Shown here: positions 48,723-62,889 of the stretch, one piece after another
Layout: the number at the start of each line of letters is the position of its first letter
How positions within the stretch are numbered: the first letter of the stretch is position 1
DNA from: Leptospira kmetyi serovar Malaysia str. Bejo-Iso9
Lineage (GTDB): Bacteria; Spirochaetota; Leptospiria; Leptospirales; Leptospiraceae
Assembly (NCBI RefSeq): GCF_000243735.2
Contig: NZ_AHMP02000003.1
Location: forward strand, 3,554,001 to 3,618,000
Reading direction: 5' to 3'
Length of the DNA stretch: 64,000 nucleotides
Made by a program: the position numbers and the translations under genes
Notes under the pieces: generated by a model
The model's database searches: none
What the model was told of the DNA's origin: nothing
What the model saw: only the letters and a program-made list of their open reading frames with translations

Positions 48723-49423
48723 AGAATCTGGTCGTAATTCCGGCTTACAACGAAGAAGAAACCATTCAAGAAGTCGTGGAGAGGGCGCTCGTTCATTCGG
48801 ACGTCCTCGTCGTCGACGACGCGTCCAAGGACAAAACTCCGGACATCCTAAAGAAGCTGATCAAAAAACATCCTAAGAAGTTGTTTACGATTCGCCACGA
48901 GAAGAACACCCATATCCCCGGCGGTATTCAAGACGGGATGAAGTTCGCCGTCGAAAAAAAATACGATTCGGTCGTTACGATGGACGCGGGTCTTTCGCAC
49001 GATCCTTCCAAACTTCCGGAGTTCATTCAAACCGAAGCGGATCTTGTGATCGGAAGCCGAGTAACTTCGGACGGGGTTCCGCTTTACAGAAAGCTAATCT
49101 CTTTTCTCGCCGCAAAGGTGATGAACTATTGTATCTCTCCCGGTCTTTTCGATATTTTCGGTTATCGTCTCAAGGATTGTACATCCGGTTATCGAAAGTA
49201 TTCCAAAAGGGCTTTTACTTGGATCGCACAATCCAAACTCGAGTCCATCGCTTTCGATTTTCACATGGAAGCGCTTTCGATCGTCGCCAAAAACAAAGGA
49301 ACCATACGCGAAATCGGAATTCATTACGTGTTTTCCAATTCTTCCTTCAATCGAAGAGTTTTGAAACAGGCGATCGGATTCGCGCTCAAACTTCTCCGTA
49401 GAAAACTCGGTTTAGCAGGTTAG
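48719..49423 (+). CDS. Family-2 glycosyltransferase (dolichol-phosphate mannose synthase-like)
   Basis: A 234-residue GT-A glycosyltransferase: LVVIPAYNEEETIQEVVERA, VLVVDDASKDKTPDILK, VTMDAGLSHDPSKLPEF (DAG, a DxD-like variant) and DLVIGSRVTSDGVPLYRKLI, then DCTSGYRKYSKRAF. It has no transmembrane helix, so it resembles the soluble polyprenyl-phosphate sugar transferases. With the adjacent multi-pass protein it could make a lipid-linked sugar and use it outside the membrane. Confidence 0.88.
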
Positions 49424-49426
49424 AAT

Positions 49427-50626
<1,200 letters not shown>

Positions 50627-50697
50627 AACCGAATTATAGAATTTTTTTGACAAACAAATCCATAACGTAAAACTAAGGCCCGAAAAGGAAGGGCCGT

Positions 50698-51465
50698 ATG
50701 ACGTTCAAATCGAGAATCCTATTCTTAATTATACTTTTCTGTTTTTCCACTTTTTCCGTGGGATCGGAACCGGAAGCCAATAAAGAATCTTCCAAAAAAA
50801 AGGATCAATGCGGCGATCTTTATAACCAGAAAAAATTCGAACAGGCTTTGGATCTCTGTAGCCAAGCGATCAAGCTAAACCCGAAGGACGATAACGCGAT
50901 CGATTTCAGAGGTTGGATCAAGGTAAATCTATATAAATACGCGGATGCGATCGTAGATTTCAACGAAGCCATTCGTTTAAATGCAAATAACAGCCAAGCG
51001 ATTTTCCACAGAGGATATACGTATTACTATATGGGAGAATACAAGAAGGCTTTAACGGACATCAACGAATCCATTCGTCTCAATCCCGAATTCAATCGTT
51101 CTTATTTGATGAGAGGAAAAATCGGTAACGAACTTCAGGCTTATTCTGAGGCAATCGAGGACTTAAATCGTTGTATCGAAGTCGATCCGAATTGGGTGGA
51201 GGCTTTGGTGGAACGCGGAGCAGTTTCGATCCGAATGAGTAAATTAGGGGACGCTTATCAAGACTTCGATAAGGTCATTCAACTCGATCCTAAAAATCCC
51301 CGTGCGTATTACAACAGAGGAATCATTTTGGTTTCGGTCAATTCTACCGAAAATCCTGATTTTAAAAAGAACGGTTGTAAGGATTTGTATCAGGCCTATA
51401 CCTTAGGACACGATAAAGCCGCCAAAGCATTGGATCATTTTTGTTCCGAATTCTTAAAGAAGTAA
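50698..51465 (+). CDS. Secreted TPR-repeat protein
   Basis: A 255-residue protein with a signal peptide (ILFLIILFCFSTFSVG, cleavage near residue 22) and six TPR-like units: YNQKKFEQALDLCSQAIKLN, DFRGWIKVNLYKYADAIVDF, FHRGYTYYYMGEYKKALTDI, LMRGKIGNELQAYSEAIEDL, LVERGAVSIRMSKLGDAYQD, YYNRGIILVSVN. It begins 9 nt after AAGGAAGGG. TTGACA at 50647-50652 may be part of its promoter. The role is probably as a periplasmic scaffold. Confidence 0.85.
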   Translation: MTFKSRILFLIILFCFSTFSVGSEPEANKESSKKKDQCGDLYNQKKFEQALDLCSQAIKLNPKDDNAIDFRGWIKVNLYKYADAIVDFNEAIRLNANNSQAIFHRGYTYYYMGEYKKALTDINESIRLNPEFNRSYLMRGKIGNELQAYSEAIEDLNRCIEVDPNWVEALVERGAVSIRMSKLGDAYQDFDKVIQLDPKNPRAYYNRGIILVSVNSTENPDFKKNGCKDLYQAYTLGHDKAAKALDHFCSEFLKK

Positions 51466-51591
51466 CCGTCATTTCGACATAATCCATCGAATTCTTCGCT
51501 GAGAATGCCCCTCAAAAAGCAAATGACACGGGGACAAGCACTGATTTTGTAGGTTTCAGATTCGAATTTTTTACTTCAGGATTAAAAACCC

Positions 51592-53268
<1,677 letters not shown>

Positions 53269-53508
53269 TCGAAGAAAACGAGCGCAGTTCGACGTCTTAA
53301 TTCAAAAAGTTGAATGCCGATGTCGGGCTCGCGCGAAGCGACTCGTGCGAACGACTGCGTAAATTAGGTATATTCAAAAGACTGAATATTTTTGGGAATT
53401 AGAAAAAGTCCCTCTCTGCAATACGACCTGCCGTTCGTGAACTCCATACTCTAACTCAGCTTCCGAAAATGATTCAAAAAAGTTAGAAAGAATCGGAAGA
53501 TTGAATCG

Positions 53509-53896
53509 ATGAGTATATTCAAAATATATATTAGATTACTTATTTTCTCGATCTTCGTTATTTTAATGTATCTAATGGCAATGTAAGTCGTAGGTAGAGA
53601 TACTTGCGGAAAAAGTCTTCAAAGACTTTGGTATTCTTTCTACAAAGAATCGTTGCGTTCTTGCTAACGAATTTTTTTATTTCAGAAACGGTTTGTCGGC
53701 GTCAGATGCAGCTGATTACTGCGAAAGATTGTTGATCGGCGAAGAGAAGAAATATGTATATTTACAGTTGGGAATGCCCACAAGAGTAACGAATCAGACT
53801 GAATGTTTTAACGGGGGCGCGATGGCTATTCGGGAAATATCCGTTGAATTCAATCATGATCTGTTGGTAAAGAAAAACTGCCGATCAAAGGAATAG
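53509..53896 (+). pseudogene. Small membrane/secreted protein gene broken by frameshift
   Basis: The first 25 codons from ATG 53509 form a hydrophobic anchor (MSIFKIYIRLLIFSIFVILM, YLMAM) ending at TAA 53584. In the +1 frame a long open stretch follows: after a TAG come VEILAEKVFKDFGILSTKNR, CVLANEFFYFRNG, then ASDAADYCERLLIGEEKKYV, LGMPTRVTNQTECFN and HDLLVKKNCRSKE to a stop at 53896. This frame has no start codon before TTG 53693. The two halves read as one anchored protein with a one-base shift, so it is probably broken. No family recognised. Confidence 0.5.
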
Positions 53897-53912
53897 CTTA
53901 TCCCATTTGTAT

Positions 53913-54302
53913 ATGAATGGATGGCATGATTTACCGAGTGGAGGCACTGTTGAAATTAAGGCAGGAATTCCGTTTCAGGTTTCGGACAAAGGATTCTGGA
54001 ATCTGGAAGAAACGCAGATTCTTACGGAGGCAGCGACGTTCACAAATACGCGACTTGAATGGGCTACTGCTGAACGTTCGAGTCGCTGGAAGAGCGCGTC
54101 GATTTGGGCCCCATTTAAAACTCCTTATGAACAACGCCACTGGGCCTTTGCCAAAGTACTTCGTGCTGGATGCGAGAAGTGCGGAAATGAAGTAGGTGTG
54201 CGCTTTCATACGTCTCGTTTGGGTGAAAATGTCGAATGGGTTTGCGACAAATGCTGGAAAAGAGTAACGGAAATTTTTTCGAATGAGTCGGATTCGATCT
54301 AA
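53913..54302 (+). CDS. Hypothetical protein with C-terminal zinc-ribbon
   Basis: A 129-residue protein from ATG 53913. It contains a C-terminal zinc-ribbon pair (CEKCGNEVGVRFHTSRLGE and VCDKCWKRV) and an N-terminal region without known motif (LPSGGTVEIKAGIPFQ; TNTRLEWATAERSSRW). The frame is open upstream to about 53890, so it may once have been fused with the preceding broken gene, whose stop is 17 bp away. Its end overlaps the next gene by 20 bp in another frame. The nucleic-acid-binding role often seen for zinc-ribbons is only a guess. Confidence 0.55.
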   Translation: MNGWHDLPSGGTVEIKAGIPFQVSDKGFWNLEETQILTEAATFTNTRLEWATAERSSRWKSASIWAPFKTPYEQRHWAFAKVLRAGCEKCGNEVGVRFHTSRLGENVEWVCDKCWKRVTEIFSNESDSI

Positions 54303-54930
54303 GTTTGTGAAATCCGAATTACGCAGATTCTTTTCAAAAATTTGGTTTTCGACTGTGAATTATCAAAGGTCCCGTAACAACTCGGGTCGAATTCAGAACG
54401 TATTCAGAAAAAATGAACCCTATTCCAGCGGACAAAATCACAGTACGAAAAAACGAAATCGAATCGTATATTCCTACGATCGCTTTCGATTTTCTTCTCT
54501 TTTGGGAATCCTTCTATCTCTTTTAATGATGGGATCGCTTTCGATCGATTTTCTGAAATACGATCTATCTTTTTTCACGCTTATCAAAATGTTATCCTTG
54601 TTCGTTCCGGGTTTTATATTGTATTATCTGATTATAGATTCGTTCAATTCTACGAACATTCGGATCGATGTCTGGCACATTGCGGTTTACGATCTTCCGA
54701 TTCCGATCTACGGAAGAAAGTTGATTCGGAAAGGCGACGTCAAATTCGTAAAGACGGAAACGGAAGATCATTCCTATAGGCGCGACTCCAAGAAGTTACA
54801 TTCCGTTATCGTGATATTGAACGACAATAAGCGGGTTAAGGTGATCCAACATGTCGCCGATTTCTCGGATGCAAAAGAGATTGAAAGAATGATCCGAGAT
54901 AATTTACAAACTCCGCGGACTTCGGTTTAA
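54283..54930 (+). CDS. Hypothetical membrane protein with two TM helices
   Basis: A 215-residue protein. Residues 1-70 are polar and basic; helices at about 73-92 (SSLLGILLSLLMMGSLS) and 100-122 (FTLIKMLSLFVPGFILYYLI) form a hairpin. The C-terminal about 90 residues form a soluble beta-rich domain (IRIDVWHIAVYDLPIPIYG, RKLIRKGDVKFVKTETEDH, HSVIVILNDNKRVKV) that looks like a PH-like or bacterial membrane-flanked domain. The start is uncertain since the first 60 residues lack clear features and overlap the previous gene. Confidence 0.6.
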   Translation: MSRIRSKFVKSELRRFFSKIWFSTVNYQRSRNNSGRIQNVFRKNEPYSSGQNHSTKKRNRIVYSYDRFRFSSLLGILLSLLMMGSLSIDFLKYDLSFFTLIKMLSLFVPGFILYYLIIDSFNSTNIRIDVWHIAVYDLPIPIYGRKLIRKGDVKFVKTETEDHSYRRDSKKLHSVIVILNDNKRVKVIQHVADFSDAKEIERMIRDNLQTPRTSV

Positions 54931-54974
54931 ATTCCATTCTTGATTTAGAGCGGGGATCAATTCATGAAGGGGTT

Positions 54975-55128
54975 GTCGGAACTCCGACGTCTTCCGTAAA
55001 ACGAGCGCCCCACCCTGATTTTGGGTGGAGGGGAGAGGCGGTGGGAGAACTCGGACGATCTTTCTCTATCGGAAAATTCTGTTTTTGTAAAGTAAAATCC
55101 CGATTATAGATGCTGTCGGAACTCCGAC
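54975..55128. repeat. Two copies of GTCGGAACTCCGAC quasi-palindrome with GC-rich hairpin between
   Basis: The 14-nt GTCGGAACTCCGAC lies at 54975-54988 and 55115-55128. Between them is a hairpin CCACCC ... GGGTGG (about 55010-55028). The segment fills most of the 241-bp gap between convergent genes. It is a plausible dispersed intergenic repeat and possibly a transcription terminator. Confidence 0.7.
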
Positions 55129-55171
55129 AATTTTGCGATTTCATTCTTCTTTTTAAAATTCTTCCGTCCTT

Positions 55172-56365
55172 TCAGTTCCGAGGAGAATAGATATTTCTTT
55201 CTCCCGTGATTCCTTTGAGTTGTCGCGCCCCGAGAAGTTCGAAATTTTCCATTCCGGTTTTGTTCGCGAATTCTTCCGTTGTCAGAATATTCTCCCCGAA
55301 ATCCTTACACAAAGATTCCACACGGAACGCCTGGTTGACCGCGTTTCCGATCACGGTAAAGTCGAGTCTGTCTTTGGCGCCCACGTTCCCGTAAACGACG
55401 TCTCCCACGTTCAACGCCATACCCAAATGAATCTGAGAATCGGGATGTTCCGTATTCCACTGTATTACGGAATTCTTAATCTTACGCGCCGCGCTCAACG
55501 CCGCCAAACACGCCTTATGCGAATCTTCTTCCGCGGGAAAAACCGCGAGGATCGCGTCCCCGATAAACTTGAGAATTTCTCCCTTCTCTTCCTGAATCGG
55601 TTGGGCCGTGAGTTCGAAATAGTTGTCCAAGACTTCCACGATTCTTTTCGGAGAATTGTTTTCGCTTAAAGAGGAAAAGTCTCTTAGATCCGCGCAAAGA
55701 ATCGCGGCGTAGATGGTTTCTCCGGTTCCTCTTCTGAATTCTCCCGATAAAACGCGTTTGGATGCGTTCGGTCCGAGATAGACTTCGAGCAATTCGTTGA
55801 CCGCGAACTTTCTGGATTCCAAATCCAAACGCAAAGAAAGAACGCTTCGAATCGAATTCAAGGATTCGATTTGTTCTTCGGTAAATCCGCCGGGCGCATC
55901 GGTCGTCCAAGAAATCGCGCTTCGTATATCGGTGCCGAAAACGGAAACGAAGATACAATAATCGGTTCCGCCTTTCTCTTGTAAGTCGACGCAGATAGGA
56001 TAGGATAAGTCCGCGTCGGGTCCGGTCAACTTGCAGCGGATAAAATCCTTTTGCCCTTCCCGAATCAAAAAGATGGGACTGTCCTTATATTGCTGTTGTT
56101 GTAAACCGTCGTGAGGAATTAATACGACTTGAGTTTCTTCTCCTCTCGTCCAGATGATCGATCGCACCATCACTTCGGGATGCATCGTGGGGATGCTCGT
56201 AAAAAATCTCCAGACTGGAATTCCGGCTTCTATGATTTTTTGATTGAGGGTTTCGATCAGTTCCTTGGCTTCCAAGGCTCTCGACGGCGGGCTGGACAAC
56301 CAGTTTAGAATTTCTTTCATTCCTTCTCTTCGTTCCGATATTGTATTTTGTGTTAGACGATTCAC
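55172..56365 (-). CDS. Class III adenylate cyclase with N-terminal sensor region
   Basis: A 397-residue soluble protein. The C-terminal half (about 205-390) is a class III cyclase: [16 protein letters not shown] (metal Asp), [20 protein letters not shown] (second Asp, with the ATP-specifying Lys in LKF), [20 protein letters not shown] (Asp in the adenine pocket, transition-state Asn and Arg). The Lys/Asp pair predicts ATP rather than GTP. The N-terminal part (30-200) is GAF-like ([35 protein letters not shown]). It should make cAMP in response to a cytosolic cue. Confidence 0.92.
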   Translation of the reverse strand: MNRLTQNTISERREGMKEILNWLSSPPSRALEAKELIETLNQKIIEAGIPVWRFFTSIPTMHPEVMVRSIIWTRGEETQVVLIPHDGLQQQQYKDSPIFLIREGQKDFIRCKLTGPDADLSYPICVDLQEKGGTDYCIFVSVFGTDIRSAISWTTDAPGGFTEEQIESLNSIRSVLSLRLDLESRKFAVNELLEVYLGPNASKRVLSGEFRRGTGETIYAAILCADLRDFSSLSENNSPKRIVEVLDNYFELTAQPIQEEKGEILKFIGDAILAVFPAEEDSHKACLAALSAARKIKNSVIQWNTEHPDSQIHLGMALNVGDVVYGNVGAKDRLDFTVIGNAVNQAFRVESLCKDFGENILTTEEFANKTGMENFELLGARQLKGITGERNIYSPRN

Positions 56366-56380
56366 GTTCTATCTCTTACG

Positions 56381-56707
56381 TTATTTGATTCCCGGAGAAG
56401 AGGAAACGTATTCGATCCTAACGTCCGGAAAACCGGTGACAAACTGTATCTTCGTATCGGCGAAAGATTCAACCATTTTCCATCTTCCGCACGAGTCCGG
56501 GAAAGAATCCACGACCTTGACTCTTAGATCGGGAAATGAATTGACCACTTGCACTTTGACGTCCGGAAAACTCGTAACGACTTTTATTTTTCCGAATAAT
56601 TTTTTTCCTTTGAAAGTGCAGTCGACTCCGAGGTTTTTATTCTTCGCTTCGATTCCGTTTTCGATCGCTAAAAAGAAAAGTAACAAAGAGAATATAATAT
56701 ATTTCAT
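56381..56707 (-). CDS. Secreted protein of 11-residue SFPD repeats (paralogue 1)
   Basis: A 108-residue protein from ATG 56707 (signal peptide MKYIIFSLLLFFLAIENGIE, cleavage near EA/KN). After CTFKGKKLFGKIK come tandem 11-residue units of the form V-V-x-SFPD-V-K-V-Q: VVTSFPDVKVQ, VVNSFPDLRVK, VVDSFPDSCGRWK (with two extra residues and a Cys), MVESFADTKIQ, FVTGFPDVRIE, YVSSSPG. The regular alternation predicts a small beta-solenoid. The Cys in CTFKG and the Cys in SCGRW could form a disulfide. A paralogue lies next to it in the same orientation (56922). Function unknown. Confidence 0.8.
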   Translation of the reverse strand: MKYIIFSLLLFFLAIENGIEAKNKNLGVDCTFKGKKLFGKIKVVTSFPDVKVQVVNSFPDLRVKVVDSFPDSCGRWKMVESFADTKIQFVTGFPDVRIEYVSSSPGIK

Positions 56708-56921
56708 ACGCGAGGGCTCCGGGGCGTAATTCGGGAAATATACGTTGGAACGATCCAAACCCGAAGCGGTTCCATAAGTTTCAGAACGAATCGAATCGTG
56801 TTTCTTTTGTCGAAGGGAGAACGGATTTTGAGAGAGGATTTTGTTTTGATCTTAGGTTTGAATTCCGATTTACAAAAAATGATTTCTTGTAAATCGAATT
56901 TCATTTTTCCAAACGATGGAC

Positions 56922-57248
56922 TTAATTTTCTCCCGGAAAACTAGTCACGTATTGGATTTTTATATCCGGAAAGCTGGTTACGAACTGAACCTTCGTATCC
57001 GGAAAGGAATCCACGATCTCCCATTTACCGCAAGAGTCGGGGAACGAAGTTACTTTTTGAACTTTGAGATCCGGAAAGGAAGTGACTTCCTGAACTTTTA
57101 CGTCCGGGAAACTCGTTACGATCTGAATCTTTCCGTAAAGTTTTTTACCTTTGAATGTACAACCGGATTGAACGTTTCCGGCGTACGTCGTTCCGACCGT
57201 GATCAACATGATGATCGAAAAAATCATCAGCAATACTTTTCTTGTCAT
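56922..57248 (-). CDS. Secreted protein of 11-residue SFPD repeats (paralogue 2)
   Basis: A 108-residue protein from ATG 57248, which has AAGGAG 6 nt upstream. The signal is MTRKVLLMIFSIIMLITVGT (cleavage near YA/GN). The mature part is CTFKGKKLYGKIQ followed by IVTSFPDVKVQ, EVTSFPDLKVQ, KVTSFPDSCGKWE, IVDSFPDTKVQ, FVTSFPDIKIQ, YVTSFPG. The repeats are more regular than in paralogue 1 and the Cys positions are conserved. Tandem duplication is clear from position and order of units. The likely fold is a beta-solenoid capped by the disulfide-bearing unit. Confidence 0.85.
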   Translation of the reverse strand: MTRKVLLMIFSIIMLITVGTTYAGNVQSGCTFKGKKLYGKIQIVTSFPDVKVQEVTSFPDLKVQKVTSFPDSCGKWEIVDSFPDTKVQFVTSFPDIKIQYVTSFPGEN

Positions 57249-57519
57249 TCGATTCTCCTTTGGCATTCGAATATAACCTGGAAATTAATTATTGAAACTA
57301 ATTTTTGACGAACGATATCAAAATGGCAATGAACGGATTATAATCGGGATGATTCTTTAGGAACGGATATCGGACGGATTCCGCGATCGGTTCGTCGTTC
57401 TTCGTCCATCGCATCGGCTTTTTGTTTCGAAATTGAGTTGCTCAATCGACTCTTTTTTTCGGTATAGTGGATCGAGGGAAAACGATCGAAACCCGAAACG
57501 GGAATCGTCGACGACGTCT

Positions 57520-59079
<1,560 letters not shown>

Positions 59080-59238
59080 GAATGGATCGCCGCCGATCTT
59101 TTTGCGTCCGACTTTAAAGTCGTAGTAAATTTTACAAGCCCGGGTCGCCGCAGGTTTTTTGTATCGCGTTCAATGTCGACGCCGTTTTCTCGAGCTCGCA
59201 ACGAGCTACGTCTTTTTATATATAAATTTTTTAGAATA

Positions 59239-60540
59239 TCATTCCAGATCCTCCGCTTCCACGTTTCGAATCCGTTTGAAATAACGAAAGAATTCGTTTT
59301 CGATCGTTTCTCTTCTCGAATTCTTAGCCGCTCCTAAAATCAACAAACGATCCTCCGCTCTTGATAAACCGACATAGAGAATTCTTCTTTCTTCTTCGAT
59401 CGTTTCCTGCGGAGAATCGGGTCTTGCGTTCCAACCGTCCGCGAGATCGACGAACACGGTGTGAAATTCCAAACCCTTGCTCGCGTGGATCGTCATCAGA
59501 AAATCTTCCGGAATCCCCGCTCGTATATATTCGCTAATTCTAAAGTTCGATCTGCACAGAATTTTTACGTCGCCTTGAGAAGAAGGAATGGCGCGTGCAA
59601 GATAGGGAATCAGATCCGCTGCTTCTTCCATCAAGATCCTGCCCACGAAACCTTTTCCTTTGCGGGAAGGCAGAACTTCCTTTTCGATTTTTTCGGAATT
59701 CTTTTCGATGGGGATTGCGGAAGCTCGAATGATCTCGGGTAGGGAACGGTAGTTCGTGCTTAAAAAATGAATCGTACAAGGATCGAATAACTTTTGAAAA
59801 TTCAAAAACGCTTTGGGAGCCGCGCCACGAAAACTGTATATACTTTGATAATCGTCCCCTACGACTACGATCGAAGCGCTCTTCGATAATAATTGGAGAA
59901 ACTTGAGTTGTTCCAGGTCCGTGTCCTGAAATTCGTCCACGATGATTTTTTGAACGGAACGTTTGGCCTCGTAAGTCCATTCTTCCTCGTTTTGCAGACC
60001 TTCCAAAAATCCGCTTACCAGGTCCTCGAAGTCGAGATAACCTTCGTTTTTCTTATACTTTTGATAAGCGACATCGAGATCCTTTTTGATTTCGAAAAAA
60101 TGTTCCTGGATATAAGGCACGTTCTCCGCCCAAAAAAGTTCGTAAGGAATTCCTCCGATCTCGTCCCGTTTTCGTTTTAGATATTCCTTATAAAAACGAT
60201 TCTTTTCCTCGGGTGGAAGAATTTTCGGTTTTTGTTTTTTGAACTCAGGATGCCAACGTGTGAGCGCATACAAACAATACGCGTGAAACGTTTGAACGCG
60301 GATCGAATCGTTGCCGGTCGTGTTTCGGATTCTATCCGAAATTTCTGCGGCCGCCTTTTTCGAAAACGTCAGCACAAGGATCGATTCTTCCGGAAATAAG
60401 TTTTCGACTAAGATTCTTTCGATGATCCCGACCATCGTGCTCGTTTTTCCGGAACCCGCGGCGGCCACGACCTGAACGAATCTCGTATTCTCCTCGATCA
60501 CGGCTTTCTGCGCCTGACTGTAACGGACTTTCTTTTTCAT
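59239..60540 (-). CDS. Compact UvrD/Rep-family SF1 helicase
   Basis: A 433-residue SF1A helicase, well short of the usual 650-750 residues. Motifs: Q-motif-like [12 protein letters not shown], Walker [36 protein letters not shown], motif [12 protein letters not shown], motif [18 protein letters not shown], motif [15 protein letters not shown], motif [18 protein letters not shown], motif [19 protein letters not shown]. The 2B domain between motifs IV and V appears absent, leaving a minimal motor core. It should translocate 3' to 5' on single-stranded DNA. It is divergent from the small gene at 60680. Confidence 0.92.
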   Translation of the reverse strand: MKKKVRYSQAQKAVIEENTRFVQVVAAAGSGKTSTMVGIIERILVENLFPEESILVLTFSKKAAAEISDRIRNTTGNDSIRVQTFHAYCLYALTRWHPEFKKQKPKILPPEEKNRFYKEYLKRKRDEIGGIPYELFWAENVPYIQEHFFEIKKDLDVAYQKYKKNEGYLDFEDLVSGFLEGLQNEEEWTYEAKRSVQKIIVDEFQDTDLEQLKFLQLLSKSASIVVVGDDYQSIYSFRGAAPKAFLNFQKLFDPCTIHFLSTNYRSLPEIIRASAIPIEKNSEKIEKEVLPSRKGKGFVGRILMEEAADLIPYLARAIPSSQGDVKILCRSNFRISEYIRAGIPEDFLMTIHASKGLEFHTVFVDLADGWNARPDSPQETIEEERRILYVGLSRAEDRLLILGAAKNSRRETIENEFFRYFKRIRNVEAEDLE

Positions 60541-60679
60541 TCTTTCTCCTCGTTCGAGTACGGTTCCGGCTTGCGTTTCGAAACGAGGGAGAATTCAATT
60601 TTTTTGATGTTTGAAAGGGATGAAGAAAGGGGAAAAATGCTGTACTTTTACGAAACAAAATCGGAAGTTAGGAGATAGG

Positions 60680-61012
<333 letters not shown>

Positions 61013-61105
61013 CCTTTTACGCGTTTGACTTGCCCGCTCGTCGGTAAATTCTATCCTAAATTGAATTTATCATAGAACCTCGCTCGTCGGAGCAGGGGAG
61101 GCACT

Positions 61106-61750
61106 TTGGAAACCCTTAAGTTTTTTCTCGATTTTTTTCTCAACTTGGAAACGCATTTGGATACGATCATTCAAACGTATCAAAGCGGAACTTACGTTAT
61201 TCTATTCTTGATCATCTTTGCCGAAACCGGTCTCGTTGTGACTCCTTTTCTTCCGGGAGATTCTCTTCTTTTTGCGGTCGGCGCGTTTATCGCAAGAGGT
61301 TCTTTGGATTTGGGAAGCACGCTGATTCTTCTCATCATCGCGGCGATTTTGGGCGATACGGTGAATTATTCCGTGGGGAATTTTACCGGGGAAAAGATAT
61401 TAGAAAAAGAGAAAATACCTTTGATCAAAAAGGAACACTTACAAAAAGCCCATAGTTTTTACGAGACCTACGGCGGAAAAACGATCATCATTGCGAGATT
61501 TATTCCCATCGTGCGCACTTTTGCTCCCTTTGTGGCCGGAATCGGGACGATGACTTATGTTAAATTTATTGCATATAATGTGATAGGTGGAATTCTTTGG
61601 ATTTCAATTTTCATTCTCGGCGGGTATTATTTCGGGAACCTGGAATTCGTAAAAAGGAATTTTAAAATCGTAATATTCGCGATTATTATTATATCCGTTT
61701 TGCCGGCGGTGATCGAATACCTTAAGGAAAGAAGAAAGAGCAGAGCTTAA
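61106..61750 (+). CDS. DedA-family membrane protein
   Basis: A 214-residue membrane protein of the DedA/SNARE-associated family. It uses a TTG start (61106) backed by a strong GGGGAGG site 4-5 nt upstream. It has about five helices: [40 protein letters not shown] and a C-terminal pair. Family motifs present are [27 protein letters not shown] and the conserved [19 protein letters not shown]. DedA proteins recycle or scramble undecaprenyl-phosphate or phospholipid across the inner membrane. Confidence 0.95.
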   Translation: METLKFFLDFFLNLETHLDTIIQTYQSGTYVILFLIIFAETGLVVTPFLPGDSLLFAVGAFIARGSLDLGSTLILLIIAAILGDTVNYSVGNFTGEKILEKEKIPLIKKEHLQKAHSFYETYGGKTIIIARFIPIVRTFAPFVAGIGTMTYVKFIAYNVIGGILWISIFILGGYYFGNLEFVKRNFKIVIFAIIIISVLPAVIEYLKERRKSRA

Positions 61751-61795
61751 AAATTTTTCCGAATCAAAAAAGCTCGCTCGGGTTGTTGCAAAACG

Positions 61796-62803
61796 ATGAA
61801 CTTAAGAGAAAGTTTTATTTCCAAATTCGCAGCGAGCTTCGTGAAACCCAGATTCGAAATCTGGTTCGCGGCCATTCTCATTCCCGAAAACGATCAGGCT
61901 TTTTGGGTAAGATATTCCACTCTCAATCCGAGGAACAACCGCGATCTCTTTCCTACGGGCGCGCTTTGGGCTTCTTTGTTCGATCGTAAAAATCCGAAAA
62001 ATCATAGAACCGCAGTACAATGTTTTCCTTATGAAAACGTTTCCATCGGGGAGAATGCGATCGAATTTCCGGACGCTTCGGTCGGTCCGGATCATATGCG
62101 CGGTTCGATCCGGACTTCCCAATCGGAAACCTTGTCTTGGGATTTGGAATTCAGACACAAACTGGAACCCGCGGGACATCTTCCCCGTTGGTTGGAAAAA
62201 ACTCCGATCCCGAAAACGAGAAGTATCGTTTCCTCTCCGTTCACCGAAGTCGCGGGTGAAATTCAACTCGCAAAGAAGAAATTCACATTCCAAAAGGCGA
62301 ATGGACATTTCAATCATATCTGGGGAACCAATCGTGTTGCGGAACTGTTTTGGATTTTTGTGCCTAAGTTCGACAAAGACCCGGATAATTGGTCTTTGGA
62401 AATCGTTACCGTTCGTCCTCAACCTCTTTCACCCACTTTGACCTTCGTCACCCTTTTGAAGGACGGAGTTCCGATTCATCAACATTCCATCTTTCGTTCC
62501 TTACGAAGCAAAACCAAGGTATTATATCCGAAACTTTCCTTTCAAACCCGTCTCGACGATTACGAAATTACCGTGGAAGGGGAAATGGATCGGGATCAAA
62601 TCGCGGGTTATATTTATCGAGATCCGGACGGAAGCCCTCGATTTATCGAACAAAGCGATATAGGAACGGTTCGTTGCGTTATACGACACAGTGGAAAGGA
62701 AATCGTTCTCAACGCGAAACAGGCCGCGGGCGTGGAGTTTCACGGAATGCGTCCTTGGAGAGCGGATCATAAGTATCTGGACCCGTATCAAACAAAATTT
62801 TAG
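61796..62803 (+). CDS. Beta-rich hypothetical protein (carotenoid hydratase/AttH-like fold suspected)
   Basis: A 335-residue soluble protein without signal or membrane segments. Motifs include FVKPRFEIWFAAILIPEN near the start, PDASVGPDHMRGSIRT, LSWDLEFRHKLEPAGHLPRW and NHIWGTNRVAELFWIFVPKF in the middle. The C-terminal half has repeated strands (YEITVEGEMDRDQIAGYIYR; CVIRHSGKEIVLNAKQAAGV). The Trp/Phe-rich WDLEF and HFNHIWG segments resemble lipocalin-like CrtC/AttH proteins, which suggests lipid or isoprenoid binding. This is weak, and it may be a Leptospira-only family. It follows DedA by 45 bp. Confidence 0.65.
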   Translation: MNLRESFISKFAASFVKPRFEIWFAAILIPENDQAFWVRYSTLNPRNNRDLFPTGALWASLFDRKNPKNHRTAVQCFPYENVSIGENAIEFPDASVGPDHMRGSIRTSQSETLSWDLEFRHKLEPAGHLPRWLEKTPIPKTRSIVSSPFTEVAGEIQLAKKKFTFQKANGHFNHIWGTNRVAELFWIFVPKFDKDPDNWSLEIVTVRPQPLSPTLTFVTLLKDGVPIHQHSIFRSLRSKTKVLYPKLSFQTRLDDYEITVEGEMDRDQIAGYIYRDPDGSPRFIEQSDIGTVRCVIRHSGKEIVLNAKQAAGVEFHGMRPWRADHKYLDPYQTKF

Positions 62804-62889
62804 AATATTCTAATATTCATTCCTGGTTTTTCCAAGTCGGTTGGTCTGCGCTCATTAGGGTCGAACTCGGTTTTCAAATCGGCGTTTGA

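Noticed and set aside
53907..53912. TTG start two codons before the zinc-ribbon gene's ATG
   Set aside because: There is no supporting ribosome-binding site, and the ATG at 53913 is the simpler choice. The true start may be lost.
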